Part shown: positions 1 through 7,219 of the stretch, piece by piece | How the letters are laid out: every line of letters starts with the position of its first letter | Numbering within the stretch: position 1 is the stretch's first letter | Assembly (NCBI GenBank): GCA_903822375.1 | Contig: CAIJOU010000349.1 | Span: 1-9,333, forward strand | Origin: Candidatus Hydrogenedentota bacterium | GTDB taxonomy: Bacteria; Hydrogenedentota; Hydrogenedentia; Hydrogenedentales; CAITNO01 | Length of the DNA: 9,333 nucleotides | Reading direction: 5' to 3' | The notes under the pieces: model-generated | What the model was told of the DNA's origin: nothing | Databases searched by the model: none | The model's input: only the letters and a program-made list of their open reading frames with translations | Translations under genes and position numbers: made by a program

Positions 1-35
1 GGGCCACCCCCCTCAAGGGGGGACCTGAGACTGCC
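1..35 (+). repeat. Palindromic intergenic repeat, copy A (truncated by window edge)
   Basis: The window begins inside this copy: the right arm of a small hairpin (GGGCC), then an A, then a C-run/TCAA/G-run palindrome at about 7-22, then a GACCTGAGAC tail. The same order (GGGCC, A, CCCCCC, TCAA, GGGGG, GACC) appears at 8276-8300, and related forms lie at 3442-3493 and 3524-3574. It sits upstream of the glycoside hydrolase gene and does not overlap it. Confidence 0.75.
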
Positions 36-62
36 GTCTACCCCGGTTGCGGTTGTTGACAA

Positions 63-68
63 TAGAAT
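63..68 (+). promoter_or_regulatory. Possible -10 box of the GH2 gene
   Basis: TAGAAT matches the TATAAT consensus at five of six positions and lies 63 bases before the chosen start codon. Similar boxes lie 53 to 63 bases before three other genes in the window. No good -35 box is found 16 to 18 bases upstream; a TTGACA at 56-61 is too close to serve as one for this box. Confidence 0.3.
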
Positions 69-131
69 GCACGGTGTGCGGAGCCTACCGTGCCTTTATA
101 CGGGAATACCGACATCATGGAGGGCCTTGCG

Positions 132-3100
132 ATGAAACGAATGCTGTGCCTGACGGTCCTGTGCCTGGCGGCGGGCTGGGCTGCGGGGGAGATGGACAAG
201 AACAACATTTCCGTCGCGGGCGAATGGCGCTTCCGGATGGATCCGGACAACAAGGGTTTGACCGAGGGCTGGCCGGCGGACGGCATCTCGGGTGACACGG
301 TAACGCTGCCGGGTTCGATGGATGAAAACGGCAAGGGCATCCCGAATGAGAAACGGCACGTCGAATACCTCAGCCGGCTGTACGAGTACGTTGGCGCGGC
401 ATGGTATGAACGCGACGTGACCATTCCGCCCGAATGGGCGGGCAAGCGCATCACACTCAACCTGGAACGCGTTCACTGGGAGTCGCGGGTGTGGGTGGAC
501 GGCAAATTCCTGGGCACGCAGGACAGCCTGTGCACGCCCCATGTTCACGATTTGAGCGTCTCGCTCAAACCCGGCAACCACCGCATCACGCTGTGCATCG
601 ACAACCGCGTGAAGTTTTACGTGGGCATGAATGCCCACTCGATTACCGAACACACGCAGACCAACTGGAACGGTGTGATCGGAAAGATGGAGCTCCGGGC
701 CACCGACCCCATCTACATCGACGATGTGCAGGCCTATCCGAATCTTGCAGACAGAACCGTGAAGGTAAAGGTGCGCGTGGCGAACGCCGCCGAACAGGAC
801 GCCGTGGGTGAATTGGCCGTGCGCGGCGGCAGTTTCGAACCGCGTGGCAACGACAGCGACAAGAAGGCCCAAACGGGAAATGACAGGAAACGCGCGGCCC
901 AGACGAAGGTGCCTCTTTCAGTCGCGAAAGGCGAAACGTCGGTGGTGGAATTTGCCCTGACACTGCCCTCGGACGCCCGGGTGTGGGGGGAGAATGCGCC
1001 GGATGCGGGAGAAGACTCAGGCCTGCAACCACTGGAGATAAACCTTTCCGCGAAGGCAGGCGGCCGGAACATGACCGGCACGGGCGGAACGGTGTTCGCT
1101 TTTCGCGACATCGGCCGCAACGGCACCCAGTTGACCCTGAATGGCAAACCCTATTTCGTGCGCGGCAATTTGGAGTGCTGCATCTTCCCGCAGACCGCAC
1201 ACCCGCCGATGGACGTAAAGTCGTGGCAGGAACTGCTGCTGACCGAGAAGAGTTACGGTGTGAACCACATCCGCTTTCACTCGTGGTGCCCGCCGGAGGC
1301 GGCCTTCCTCGCGGCGGACATCGTCGGCATGACCTTCCACATCGAAACGCCGGTGTGGACCGAACTGGGCACGCATGCCGACACGGACGAGTACATTCGC
1401 GCCGAGAGCATGCGCATTCTGGACACGTACGGGAACCACCCGTCGTTCTGTTTCCTAGCGACGGGGAACGAGCCGTCGGGCAAGAACATGAACGCGTTCC
1501 TGACAGACATCATCGCGCGCTGGAAGGCGAAGGACCCGCGCCACCTCTACACCACCTGCGCAGGCTGGCCCGAGCTGGATGTGAGTGACTACCACGTGTT
1601 GCCCGAGCGCAAACGCATGCCGCTGCGGCTACACAACAACAAGCAGTACTGGGGTCCGTCGACGGATTTCGATTACAGCGCCGCGTTGGAAGGCTGCTCC
1701 GCGCCAGTCATCGCGCACGAGTTGGCCCAGTGGTGCGTCTATCCGCGCTATGACGAGATCGACAAGTACACCGGCGTGCTGCGGGCGTGGAATCTTGAGA
1801 CATTCAAGGGGCAGTTGGCGAAGAACGGCATGGCCTGGAAGGACACCGCGTTTGCAAAGGCCTCGGGCCGGCTGCAGTGGCTGATGTACAAGGCTGACAT
1901 GGAGGCCGTGCTGCGCACGCCCGGCATGGCGGGTTACCAGTTACTTTCGGTGCAGGACTTCCCAGGCCAGGGCTCGGCACTGGTGGGCGTGGCCGACGCG
2001 CTCTGGGGCAACAAGGGCGCCGTTCCGCCTGAAGAGTTCAAGCGTGTAAACGGTGCGACGGTACCGCTGCTGCGTTTTGAGAAGTATGTCTGGAGGAGCA
2101 GCGAAACCTTCCACGCCAAGGGACAGATTGCCCATTTTGGCGATGCGCCGCTCAAGGACAAGCGCGTCACCTGGACCGTCGGCGATGCGGCGGGCAAGGT
2201 GGTTGCCTCAGGCGCGTGGAGCCCGGCCGAAATTCCACTCGGCAATGCGACCATGCTGGGCGAACTGGATGTGCCGCTGTCCGGCGTGACTGCTCCGGCA
2301 AGACTTACCGTAACGCTGGGCGTGGAGGGCACCGACTTTCAGAACACATGGGACCTCTGGGTCTACCCAGGCGAGGCGCCCAAGACCGAGGCCAGGGACG
2401 TGCTGATCACGGACGCTTTCGACAAGAAGGCGGAAAAGGCCCTTGAAAAGGGCGGCAGCGTGCTGCTCGTGCCGGAGTACGTAGCCCCGGCGCAGTCCGT
2501 GCTGAGCGCATTTGAGCCGGTCTTTTGGGACATGCAATGGTTCGCCGGACAGCGGCGGCAGTTGGGCGTGCTTTGCGACCCGAAGGACCCCGCACTGGCC
2601 CAGTTCCCCAACGACGGCTATACAAACTGGCAGTGGTGGGAACTGCTCAACAAGTCACGCGTCATGAACCTGTCCACGCTGCCCGAGGGCATGGAGCCCA
2701 TCGTGCGCGTCATTGACGACTGGAACACGAACCGGCCGCTGGGCGCGTTGTTTGAACTGCGCGCGGGCAAGGGCAGACTGATGGTCTGCACGCTCGACAT
2801 CGAAAAGGACCTGGACAACCGCCCAGCAGCAGCCGCGCTGCGGCGTTCGCTGCTGGCGTACATGGCGGGCGAGCAGTTCAATCCCAAGACGGAAGTCAGC
2901 GTCAACACCCTGCGCGACCTGTTCGTTAAGAAGGACAGTGACATCGCATCGGTTGAGGCGGACAGTGAAGAAAGGGGATATCCCGCCAAGAACGCGGTGG
3001 ACGGCGATCCGAAGACCATCTGGCACACGCCCTTCCAGGGCAAGGTGCCCACATTCCCCCACGAGTTACGCATCCAGTTCTCAGGCAGCATCGACCTTGC

Positions 3101-3350
3101 CGGCCTTCGCTACACGCCCCGACAGGACGTGGCCAACGGGTTTATCGGCGATTACGAGGTTTATGCCGGCAAGGATGGCAAGGACTGGGGCCGCGCGGTG
3201 GCCGGCGGCACGTTCAAGCCCGGTGCGGCGGCGCAGGAAATCCGCTTCGACAAGCCGGTGCGCGCCAAGTGGCTGCGTTTTGTGGCGAAGAGCGGGCAGG
3301 GCAATGACGCCTTTGCGGCGGTAGCGGAGATAGAACCGATTAAGAAATAA
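132..3350 (+). CDS. Secreted GH2-family glycoside hydrolase with amidotransferase-like and F5/8-type C domains
   Basis: This 1,072-residue protein probably hydrolyses a beta-linked glycan outside the cytoplasm; the substrate cannot be read from sequence. The start at 132 is preferred to an in-frame ATG at 90 because GGAGGG (119-124) precedes it by 7 bases and the protein then opens with a signal peptide (residues 1-19, MKR then a hydrophobic run ending WAAG). Domains in order: GH2 jelly-roll sugar-binding fold (about 25-185), Ig-like linker (194-320), TIM barrel (326-630), second Ig-like segment (640-745), a region resembling class I amidotransferase/ThuA folds (750-920), and an F5/8 type C (discoidin) domain (935-1070). 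The GNEPSG motif supplies the likely acid/base E447; E530 in AHELAQW is the likely nucleophile. It is longer than classical beta-glucuronidases (about 600 residues) because of the C-terminal additions. Family assignment is confident; beta-galactosidase, glucuronidase or mannosidase activity remain possible. Confidence 0.9.
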   Translation: MKRMLCLTVLCLAAGWAAGEMDKNNISVAGEWRFRMDPDNKGLTEGWPADGISGDTVTLPGSMDENGKGIPNEKRHVEYLSRLYEYVGAAWYERDVTIPPEWAGKRITLNLERVHWESRVWVDGKFLGTQDSLCTPHVHDLSVSLKPGNHRITLCIDNRVKFYVGMNAHSITEHTQTNWNGVIGKMELRATDPIYIDDVQAYPNLADRTVKVKVRVANAAEQDAVGELAVRGGSFEPRGNDSDKKAQTGNDRKRAAQTKVPLSVAKGETSVVEFALTLPSDARVWGENAPDAGEDSGLQPLEINLSAKAGGRNMTGTGGTVFAFRDIGRNGTQLTLNGKPYFVRGNLECCIFPQTAHPPMDVKSWQELLLTEKSYGVNHIRFHSWCPPEAAFLAADIVGMTFHIETPVWTELGTHADTDEYIRAESMRILDTYGNHPSFCFLATGNEPSGKNMNAFLTDIIARWKAKDPRHLYTTCAGWPELDVSDYHVLPERKRMPLRLHNNKQYWGPSTDFDYSAALEGCSAPVIAHELAQWCVYPRYDEIDKYTGVLRAWNLETFKGQLAKNGMAWKDTAFAKASGRLQWLMYKADMEAVLRTPGMAGYQLLSVQDFPGQGSALVGVADALWGNKGAVPPEEFKRVNGATVPLLRFEKYVWRSSETFHAKGQIAHFGDAPLKDKRVTWTVGDAAGKVVASGAWSPAEIPLGNATMLGELDVPLSGVTAPARLTVTLGVEGTDFQNTWDLWVYPGEAPKTEARDVLITDAFDKKAEKALEKGGSVLLVPEYVAPAQSVLSAFEPVFWDMQWFAGQRRQLGVLCDPKDPALAQFPNDGYTNWQWWELLNKSRVMNLSTLPEGMEPIVRVIDDWNTNRPLGALFELRAGKGRLMVCTLDIEKDLDNRPAAAALRRSLLAYMAGEQFNPKTEVSVNTLRDLFVKKDSDIASVEADSEERGYPAKNAVDGDPKTIWHTPFQGKVPTFPHELRIQFSGSIDLAGLRYTPRQDVANGFIGDYEVYAGKDGKDWGRAVAGGTFKPGAAAQEIRFDKPVRAKWLRFVAKSGQGNDAFAAVAEIEPIKK

Positions 3351-3351
3351 A

Positions 3352-3380
3352 CCACGAAGCCACGAAGGGCACGAAGAAAG
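3352..3380 (+). repeat. CCACGAAG short tandem repeat
   Basis: Two exact CCACGAAG units (3352-3359, 3360-3367) are followed by a GGCACGAAG variant (3368-3376) and a trailing AAAG. The array starts two bases after the GH2 stop codon. Short CCACGAAG-type arrays are, from memory, common between genes in planctomycete-like and other environmental genomes; their function is unknown. Confidence 0.7.
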
Positions 3381-3396
3381 AAGCGCTTTTGAACAT

Positions 3397-3416
3397 GGAT
3401 AGACAGGATGAACAGG
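3397..3416 (+). repeat. Nine-base GGATRRACA tandem repeat
   Basis: GGATAGACA (3397-3405) is followed directly by GGATGAACA (3406-3414) and a further GG. It is a different type from the CCACGAAG array 16 bases earlier, although the two types often occur close together in environmental genomes (recollection, not checked). No coding role is evident. Confidence 0.6.
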
Positions 3417-3441
3417 TTAAGAAAGCAACCCTGAGGTGAAG

Positions 3442-3493
3442 GCCGTCTTAGGTCCCCCTTCGAAGGGGGCAGGCCCGCAGGGCCGGGGGATGT
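3442..3493 (-). repeat. Palindromic intergenic repeat, copy B (inverted partner of copy C)
   Basis: Read on the minus strand, this copy runs ACATCCCCC, a small hairpin (GGCCC, 3-base loop, GGGCC; plus-strand 3472-3484), then the perfect 16-base palindrome CCCCCTTCGAAGGGGG (3454-3469), then an ACCTAAGACGGC tail. Copy C, 30 bases away, has the same order on the plus strand, so B and C form a large inverted repeat. It lies 91 bases after the GH2 stop. No T-run follows the hairpins, so it is not a classical intrinsic terminator, though it could stall or protect transcripts. Confidence 0.8.
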
Positions 3494-3523
3494 GTTCTCC
3501 CTCCGGGTACCACCCATGGGCTT

Positions 3524-3574
3524 ACATCCCCCGCCGCTTCGCGGCACCCCCTTCGAAGGGGGATTTAGGACGGC
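3524..3574 (+). repeat. Palindromic intergenic repeat, copy C
   Basis: The order is ACATCCCCC, a small hairpin (GCCGC, TTC loop, GCGGC; 3533-3545), A, the palindrome CCCCCTTCGAAGGGGG (3547-3562), and an ATTTAGGACGGC tail. The small hairpin differs in sequence from copy B (GGCCC/GGGCC) but still pairs fully. The 30 bases between B and C (3494-3523) show no internal structure that I recognise. The copy ends about 55 bases before the TATAAT box of the sigma factor gene. Confidence 0.8.
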
Positions 3575-3628
3575 GCAGTTCTCGGGTGCCTTGTCCAACA
3601 ACGGCGTGCACCGGCGGGATACGGGCAC

Positions 3629-3634
3629 TATAAT
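3629..3634 (+). promoter_or_regulatory. Likely -10 box of the sigma/anti-sigma operon
   Basis: A perfect TATAAT lies 63 bases before the sigma factor start codon, in otherwise GC-rich DNA. No recognisable TTGACA-type box is present at the expected distance (3605-3612 reads CGTGCACC), so the promoter may rely on an activator or use another upstream element. An autoregulatory ECF-type promoter cannot be assigned. Confidence 0.4.
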
Positions 3635-3697
3635 GGCCCCCGGGACGAATTGCACTGAACCCTGACCACAAAACGGGGTCTGAGGTGAAAGAAGACG

Positions 3698-4327
3698 ATG
3701 ACAGATGCACTGACAGCGTTGGAAACGGACACGCGCACGGACGAGGATCGGGCGCTGGTGGAACGGTTCCGCGCGGGCGACGATACGGCCTTTGACGCGC
3801 TGATCCGCAACAACCAGAACCGGGTCTACGGGCTGCTGTGGCGGATGCTGGGCAACCGCGAGGACGCGCTCGACGTGGCGCAGGACACTTTTGTGCGGGC
3901 ATACCGGGGCATCGACGGATTCCTCGCCGAGGCGCGGTTTTCGACCTGGGTGTACGGCATTGCGCTGAATCTGGCGCGCAACCGGTTGCGCGACCGCTCC
4001 CGAAAAGGCCGTGACCAGGGCGTCTCGCTCGAATCGCTTGAGAACGAGGCACCCGGGACGATTCCGGCAGCCACGACGGCCGACTGTCCCCGGGGCGCGG
4101 CCGAACAGGGTGAGCTTGCGGCGGCGCTGGAGGCGTGTCTGGAGCACCTGCCCGAGACGCTGCGCGGCGCTTTCGCGCTGCGCGTGTTCGAGGGCCTGGC
4201 CTATGAGGAGATCGCGGACGCGATGGAATGCCCGAAAGGCACGGTGAAATCGCGGCTGAACGACGCGCGACGCCGCCTGGCGGAATGCCTGGAACGGCGG
4301 GGCGTGATCGGCGGAGACGCGGCATGA
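3698..4327 (+). CDS. ECF-type RNA polymerase sigma factor (RpoE-like)
   Basis: This 209-residue protein should direct RNA polymerase to a set of stress or envelope-signal promoters. Region 2 spans about residues 19-99: the -10-recognition and core-binding helices include EDALDVAQDTFVRAYRGIDGF and then STWVYGIALNLARNRLRD. Region 4 spans about 143-196: LPETLRGAFALRVFEGLAYEEIA followed by the recognition helix PKGTVKSRLNDARRRL. There is no region 1 or 3, and the length is normal for the ECF class. GAGGTGA at 3682-3688 is a good ribosome binding site, 9 bases before the ATG. The stop codon overlaps the anti-sigma start (ATGA at 4324-4327), so the two are translationally coupled. The ECF subgroup and regulon are not identifiable from the window. 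Confidence 0.95.
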   Translation: MTDALTALETDTRTDEDRALVERFRAGDDTAFDALIRNNQNRVYGLLWRMLGNREDALDVAQDTFVRAYRGIDGFLAEARFSTWVYGIALNLARNRLRDRSRKGRDQGVSLESLENEAPGTIPAATTADCPRGAAEQGELAAALEACLEHLPETLRGAFALRVFEGLAYEEIADAMECPKGTVKSRLNDARRRLAECLERRGVIGGDAA

Positions 4328-5403
4328 ACGGCAACAACGAAATACGCGACGATTTGTCCGCGCTGATTGACGGCGCGCTGGACCCGGAGCGTCAGCGCGA
4401 GGTGGAATCCGCCATCGAAACCGACCCGGCGCTGCGGGCCGAATACGAACAGCTGCGCAAGATTGACGGGCTCTACGCCGAGTTGCCGCGCGAGGCGGCC
4501 CCCGACGATTTTGCCAAAGCCGTGCGCGCCGCCATTGCGCGCCGAGAAAACATGGGCGAGGCGGATGCTCCGCACACAGGGGTAAAGATTCGCCCGTTCA
4601 TGCAGGCGCCGCGCCGGCGTGTCTTCTGGCCGCTCGCCGCCGCGGCGACCGTGCTGGTGGGATTCTTCCTGTGGTCCACCATGAACATGGCAAACCGTTC
4701 CGGCATGATGCTGTCGATGAACAAGACGCAATCCGCCTCAAAAGCGGTCGACAGCGGAGCGAAGGAGGAGCAGCTTTACAGGGTGCAGGTAGCGCCCGCC
4801 GAAACGGCCAAGGCCGCACCACCCGCCGCGCCGGCTCCCCCAGCCGCTGCTGCGCCTGTCGCGCCCGCGCCTGCACCCTCTGCCACACCCGCGCCGGAAC
4901 CGGCGCAGGGAAGCGTCGAGAAGAAGGGGGATGTTCTTGCCGAGCAGCCCGCCCCGCCGCCGTCCGCCGACGGAATGCCCGCGCTGGAACCGCTGCGCAG
5001 GCAGGACCGCGAACGCGTGCTGGGCAAGGTGCTCAGTGCCAAGAAGGCGCCCCCGGAGACATCCCCCCCGTCCGCTGAAGCCAATGTCCCCGCTCCCGCC
5101 GCTGCGGAATCGGCCACCGCAGGCGCCGCGCCGCAGGCGGCCGCACCCGCCGGGGAGAGCCAAGCCGAGCAGCGCAAGGTGGCCGGTCGCGTCTTCGTCC
5201 GCTCGGACACTGGCTGGGTGGAACAAAGCTACAAGGGCGAGGTGCTGACGCCGCTGGAACTGGACAGCGACGAGTACAAGGAACTGCTTCCGACCCATCC
5301 CCCGCTGGAAAAGGTGGCCGAACTGGGCGGCACCGTCACACTTCGCATCGACGGTGTCTGGCGCGATCTCAAGACCGGCCGACCCGTTGCGGAAAGCAAA
5401 TGA
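4324..5403 (+). CDS. Membrane anti-sigma factor with Ala/Pro-rich periplasmic tail
   Basis: This 359-residue protein probably holds the upstream sigma factor at the membrane until a signal releases it. Residues 5-70 resemble the anti-sigma fold (LSALIDGALDPERQREVE and an acidic helix) but lack the His-x3-Cys-x2-Cys zinc ligands found in many such proteins. One membrane segment follows (about 101-118, after the basic stretch PRRR), giving N-in/C-out topology. Residues 160-280 are a low-complexity Ala/Pro linker. A compact C-terminal domain (about 284-352) contains GRVFVRSDTGWVEQSYKG and TVTLRIDGVWRDL. I recall similar short tails (VWV, Y-S-D-Y, a late DG motif) at the ends of extracytoplasmic proteins from related bacteria, but cannot confirm the family. 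The start overlaps the sigma stop by 4 bases and has GGAG (4313-4316) 7 bases upstream. The function is inferred from position and topology. Confidence 0.85.
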   Translation: MNGNNEIRDDLSALIDGALDPERQREVESAIETDPALRAEYEQLRKIDGLYAELPREAAPDDFAKAVRAAIARRENMGEADAPHTGVKIRPFMQAPRRRVFWPLAAAATVLVGFFLWSTMNMANRSGMMLSMNKTQSASKAVDSGAKEEQLYRVQVAPAETAKAAPPAAPAPPAAAAPVAPAPAPSATPAPEPAQGSVEKKGDVLAEQPAPPPSADGMPALEPLRRQDRERVLGKVLSAKKAPPETSPPSAEANVPAPAAAESATAGAAPQAAAPAGESQAEQRKVAGRVFVRSDTGWVEQSYKGEVLTPLELDSDEYKELLPTHPPLEKVAELGGTVTLRIDGVWRDLKTGRPVAESK

Positions 5404-5459
5404 ACGACGCTGCGGCGGTGTGGGGCGGACAACCGTTCCAGTTCCCGCCTTCCGTACCG

Positions 5460-6656
5460 TCAGGAGTTGGGAAGACCGACCGCCCACAAGGCCGCACGAA
5501 GGTAGAGCGCGCGGGTTCCCTCGGAGCGCAGGGCGTTCACGTCATGGCCCAGGGTGCAATGAAAGACCCGGCCCTTGCCGGGTTCCAGTACGAAGCCCAT
5601 GGGATAGGGCTTCTGGTCGCCCTTGGACACCGCAGTGCACAGCACGTGGATGGGCGTCGGGCCGTCCAGGCAGGTATATAACTCGTCGGCGGTGGAGAAG
5701 TCCGGCAGTTCCTTGGTGATGGCGTGGTCGTGGTCCACAATGGACACGTCAAAGGGGCCGTAGGGATCGTGCGCCCGAAACTTGGGATTCCAGACCCGTC
5801 CGGAAATCTGGACGAAATCGTTCCATTCCTGGAAAGCACCGCAGCCGAAGTGGGCGATGAGCATGCCGCCGCCATGCTCCATGTATTCGCGCAACCCCTT
5901 CCAGACGGGTTCGCCGAGGGGGAGTCGGTCCGAATAGTTTTTAAAATGAATCATGACCGCGTCGTAGTGGCCCAGCAGCGGTGAACCCAGAAAGGCGGGC
6001 GACTCGGTGATGGAGACTTCGAGACGCGGGTCTTTGCGCAGGATGCCGGCCAGTTCCGGTCCGGTTTCGCGCCAGCGATGGCCGGGGTAGTCGTCGCCGG
6101 TCACAATAAGCAGTTTCTTGCGGGCTTCTTTGTCCGTTTTGCACAGCACCTGCAGGGAACTCAGCACCGCGTTTCGCCCCGCCTCGCGGCGCACTTCCAC
6201 CAGCGCGGTGCCGTCCACAATGGCGGCGGGCTGCACCGGCAGCAGCATGGTCGCCCAAGTGGATTTGTCCGCGAAGAACGCCTTGGCCACCGTGGCGGGC
6301 AGCACGCAGGACATCGCGGCCGCGGATGGTCCCATATAGACCGACTGGGTCCGGCCTTTGTCATCGGCGTCCCACCAGGTGAGGGCGAGGACATAATCTT
6401 CCTTCGTGTCAAGTCCGGTGACTTGAACGATGACGCTTTTGTTATCGGCGTAGGCTTTGTCCATGGGTGCGGCAACGCCGGGGAAGGTGAGGGGTTGGCC
6501 TTGGATGACCTTTAGGGCAGGCCCCTTCTCCCCCGCTTTGTCGAGAGAGGCAACAGCGGTGTAGCCGTTGGGCAGGTTGGCGTTGTCTTGGGCGGTGGCA
6601 ACGAAGGCGGTGAGCAGTACCAGAAGGGTTGCGGCGTTCAGGTGGGTGTAATTCAT
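5460..6656 (-). CDS. Secreted ThuA-domain protein (trehalose-utilization-like)
   Basis: This 398-residue protein is predicted to be exported: MNYTH, a hydrophobic run, and an ATA-Q cleavage site after residue 22 support the start at 6656 rather than an ATG 56 codons upstream. Residues 28-172 look like a beta-rich N-terminal domain. Residues 180-395 match the ThuA family, which has a class I amidotransferase-like fold: KLLIVTGDDYPGHRWRETGP, YDAVMIHFKNY, then YMEHGGGMLIAHFGCGAF with W278, DHDHAITKELPDF and the final GRVFHCTLGHD. ThuA-like proteins are tied to sugar metabolism, but a defined reaction is not established for most of them. It converges on the anti-sigma gene with a 56-base gap that shows no clear terminator. 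It is transcribed alone, probably from the box at 6710-6739. Confidence 0.88.
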   Translation of the reverse strand: MNYTHLNAATLLVLLTAFVATAQDNANLPNGYTAVASLDKAGEKGPALKVIQGQPLTFPGVAAPMDKAYADNKSVIVQVTGLDTKEDYVLALTWWDADDKGRTQSVYMGPSAAAMSCVLPATVAKAFFADKSTWATMLLPVQPAAIVDGTALVEVRREAGRNAVLSSLQVLCKTDKEARKKLLIVTGDDYPGHRWRETGPELAGILRKDPRLEVSITESPAFLGSPLLGHYDAVMIHFKNYSDRLPLGEPVWKGLREYMEHGGGMLIAHFGCGAFQEWNDFVQISGRVWNPKFRAHDPYGPFDVSIVDHDHAITKELPDFSTADELYTCLDGPTPIHVLCTAVSKGDQKPYPMGFVLEPGKGRVFHCTLGHDVNALRSEGTRALYLRAALWAVGLPNS

Positions 6657-6709
6657 GGTGTCTACCCCGTGGATTGATTTGAAAACGATTGCGGCCGTGT
6701 CAGGTTCAG

Positions 6710-6739
6710 ATTCTAGCCCCTCCGTCGCGTGGTTAGCAA
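6710..6739 (-). promoter_or_regulatory. Putative promoter of the ThuA-domain gene
   Basis: On the minus strand, TTGCTA (6739-6734) is separated by 18 bases from TAGAAT (6715-6710), which lies 53 bases before the start codon. The -35 matches consensus at four of six positions and the -10 at five of six. The -10 is embedded in GCTAGAAT, which also occurs upstream of the membrane protein gene at 8178-8172. Confidence 0.4.
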
Positions 6740-6799
6740 TTTGCGGATGCCGCCGGGCCGATCGACCACAAGTAACGAGTAGACTTGCATCCGCGACTC

Positions 6800-7219
6800 T
6801 CAGAACGGACGCGAGTGATAGCATGAAATATCGATACGCGCCCCGATTGAAAGCACCCTAGTCAATATATCTTTCCCAAAGCTAATATTGATTTGATGTG
6901 ATTTGTATATGCTGCCATAGAACTTCATTTCTGTCTCACTGTCCGCTAACAACTTTATCGCCCGGACTTTGGGCTCGAGGACCTCCAGCAGAGCTTTCAG
7001 GTGTTCCTCAATTGTGCAACTGTGGGGGAGTGGACTATGCAGACTCCAACTTGCATATTTCCTGACAGCGGCGGGGCGTTTGGGACCATTTGCGCGCTGG
7101 GTAGCTGTTGGCGTCAGCTGCAAAGACTCGGTGACATGTTCTGGATCCAGCTTCGCGCTCAAGATGGTGAAGCTGACGATCACATGTGCCCAATCTTCAT
7201 CATCATGCTCGTCGCGCAT
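6800..7219 (-). CDS. Small DUF4279-like protein of unknown function
   Basis: This 139-residue protein has no signal peptide or membrane segment and should be cytoplasmic. The pattern fits my recollection of DUF4279: an N-terminal strand (VIVSFTILSAKLDPEHVTESLQL) with a TPTATQRANG stretch, a central YASWSLHSPL motif, then IEEHLKALLEVLEPKVRAIKLL, and a closing strand/helix pair ending RIDISCYHSRPF. The ATG at 7219 has AAGGA 8 bases upstream, supporting this start. No function is known for the family; members often sit alone or near polymorphic-toxin or accessory regions (general knowledge, not shown here). The coding DNA, especially 6840-6960, is visibly more AT-rich than the flanking genes, which suggests a different origin. 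It is 143 bases upstream of the ThuA-domain gene. Confidence 0.75.
   Translation of the reverse strand: MRDEHDDEDWAHVIVSFTILSAKLDPEHVTESLQLTPTATQRANGPKRPAAVRKYASWSLHSPLPHSCTIEEHLKALLEVLEPKVRAIKLLADSETEMKFYGSIYKSHQINISFGKDILTRVLSIGARIDISCYHSRPF

Noticed and set aside
56..61. Perfect TTGACA as a -35 box for the GH2 gene
   Set aside because: No -10-like sequence lies 16 to 18 bases downstream (78-84 is GC-rich), so a paired promoter is not supported.
90..131. Upstream in-frame ATG at 90 as the start of the GH2 gene
   Set aside because: It has no good ribosome binding site and would put 14 polar residues before the signal peptide; ATG 132 has GGAGGG at the right distance.
96..872. Long minus-strand open frame opposite the GH2 gene
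   Set aside because: It lies wholly within the GH2 coding region, lacks recognisable domains, and is a typical antisense frame of GC-rich DNA.
3454..3469. CCCCCTTCGAAGGGGG as an intrinsic terminator of the GH2 transcript
   Set aside because: The hairpin is strong but has no T-run, and the same element occurs at several sites unrelated to gene ends, so it is listed as a repeat.
3352..3574. CRISPR array
   Set aside because: Repeat units differ in type, length and orientation, and there are no regularly sized spacers or cas genes.
3161..4147. Minus-strand open frame of 328 codons across the GH2 end, the repeats and the sigma gene
   Set aside because: It crosses two real genes and the repeat block, and its translation is Arg/Pro-rich with no domain.
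5404..5459. Bidirectional terminator between the convergent anti-sigma and ThuA genes
   Set aside because: No stable hairpin followed by a T-run is visible on either strand.
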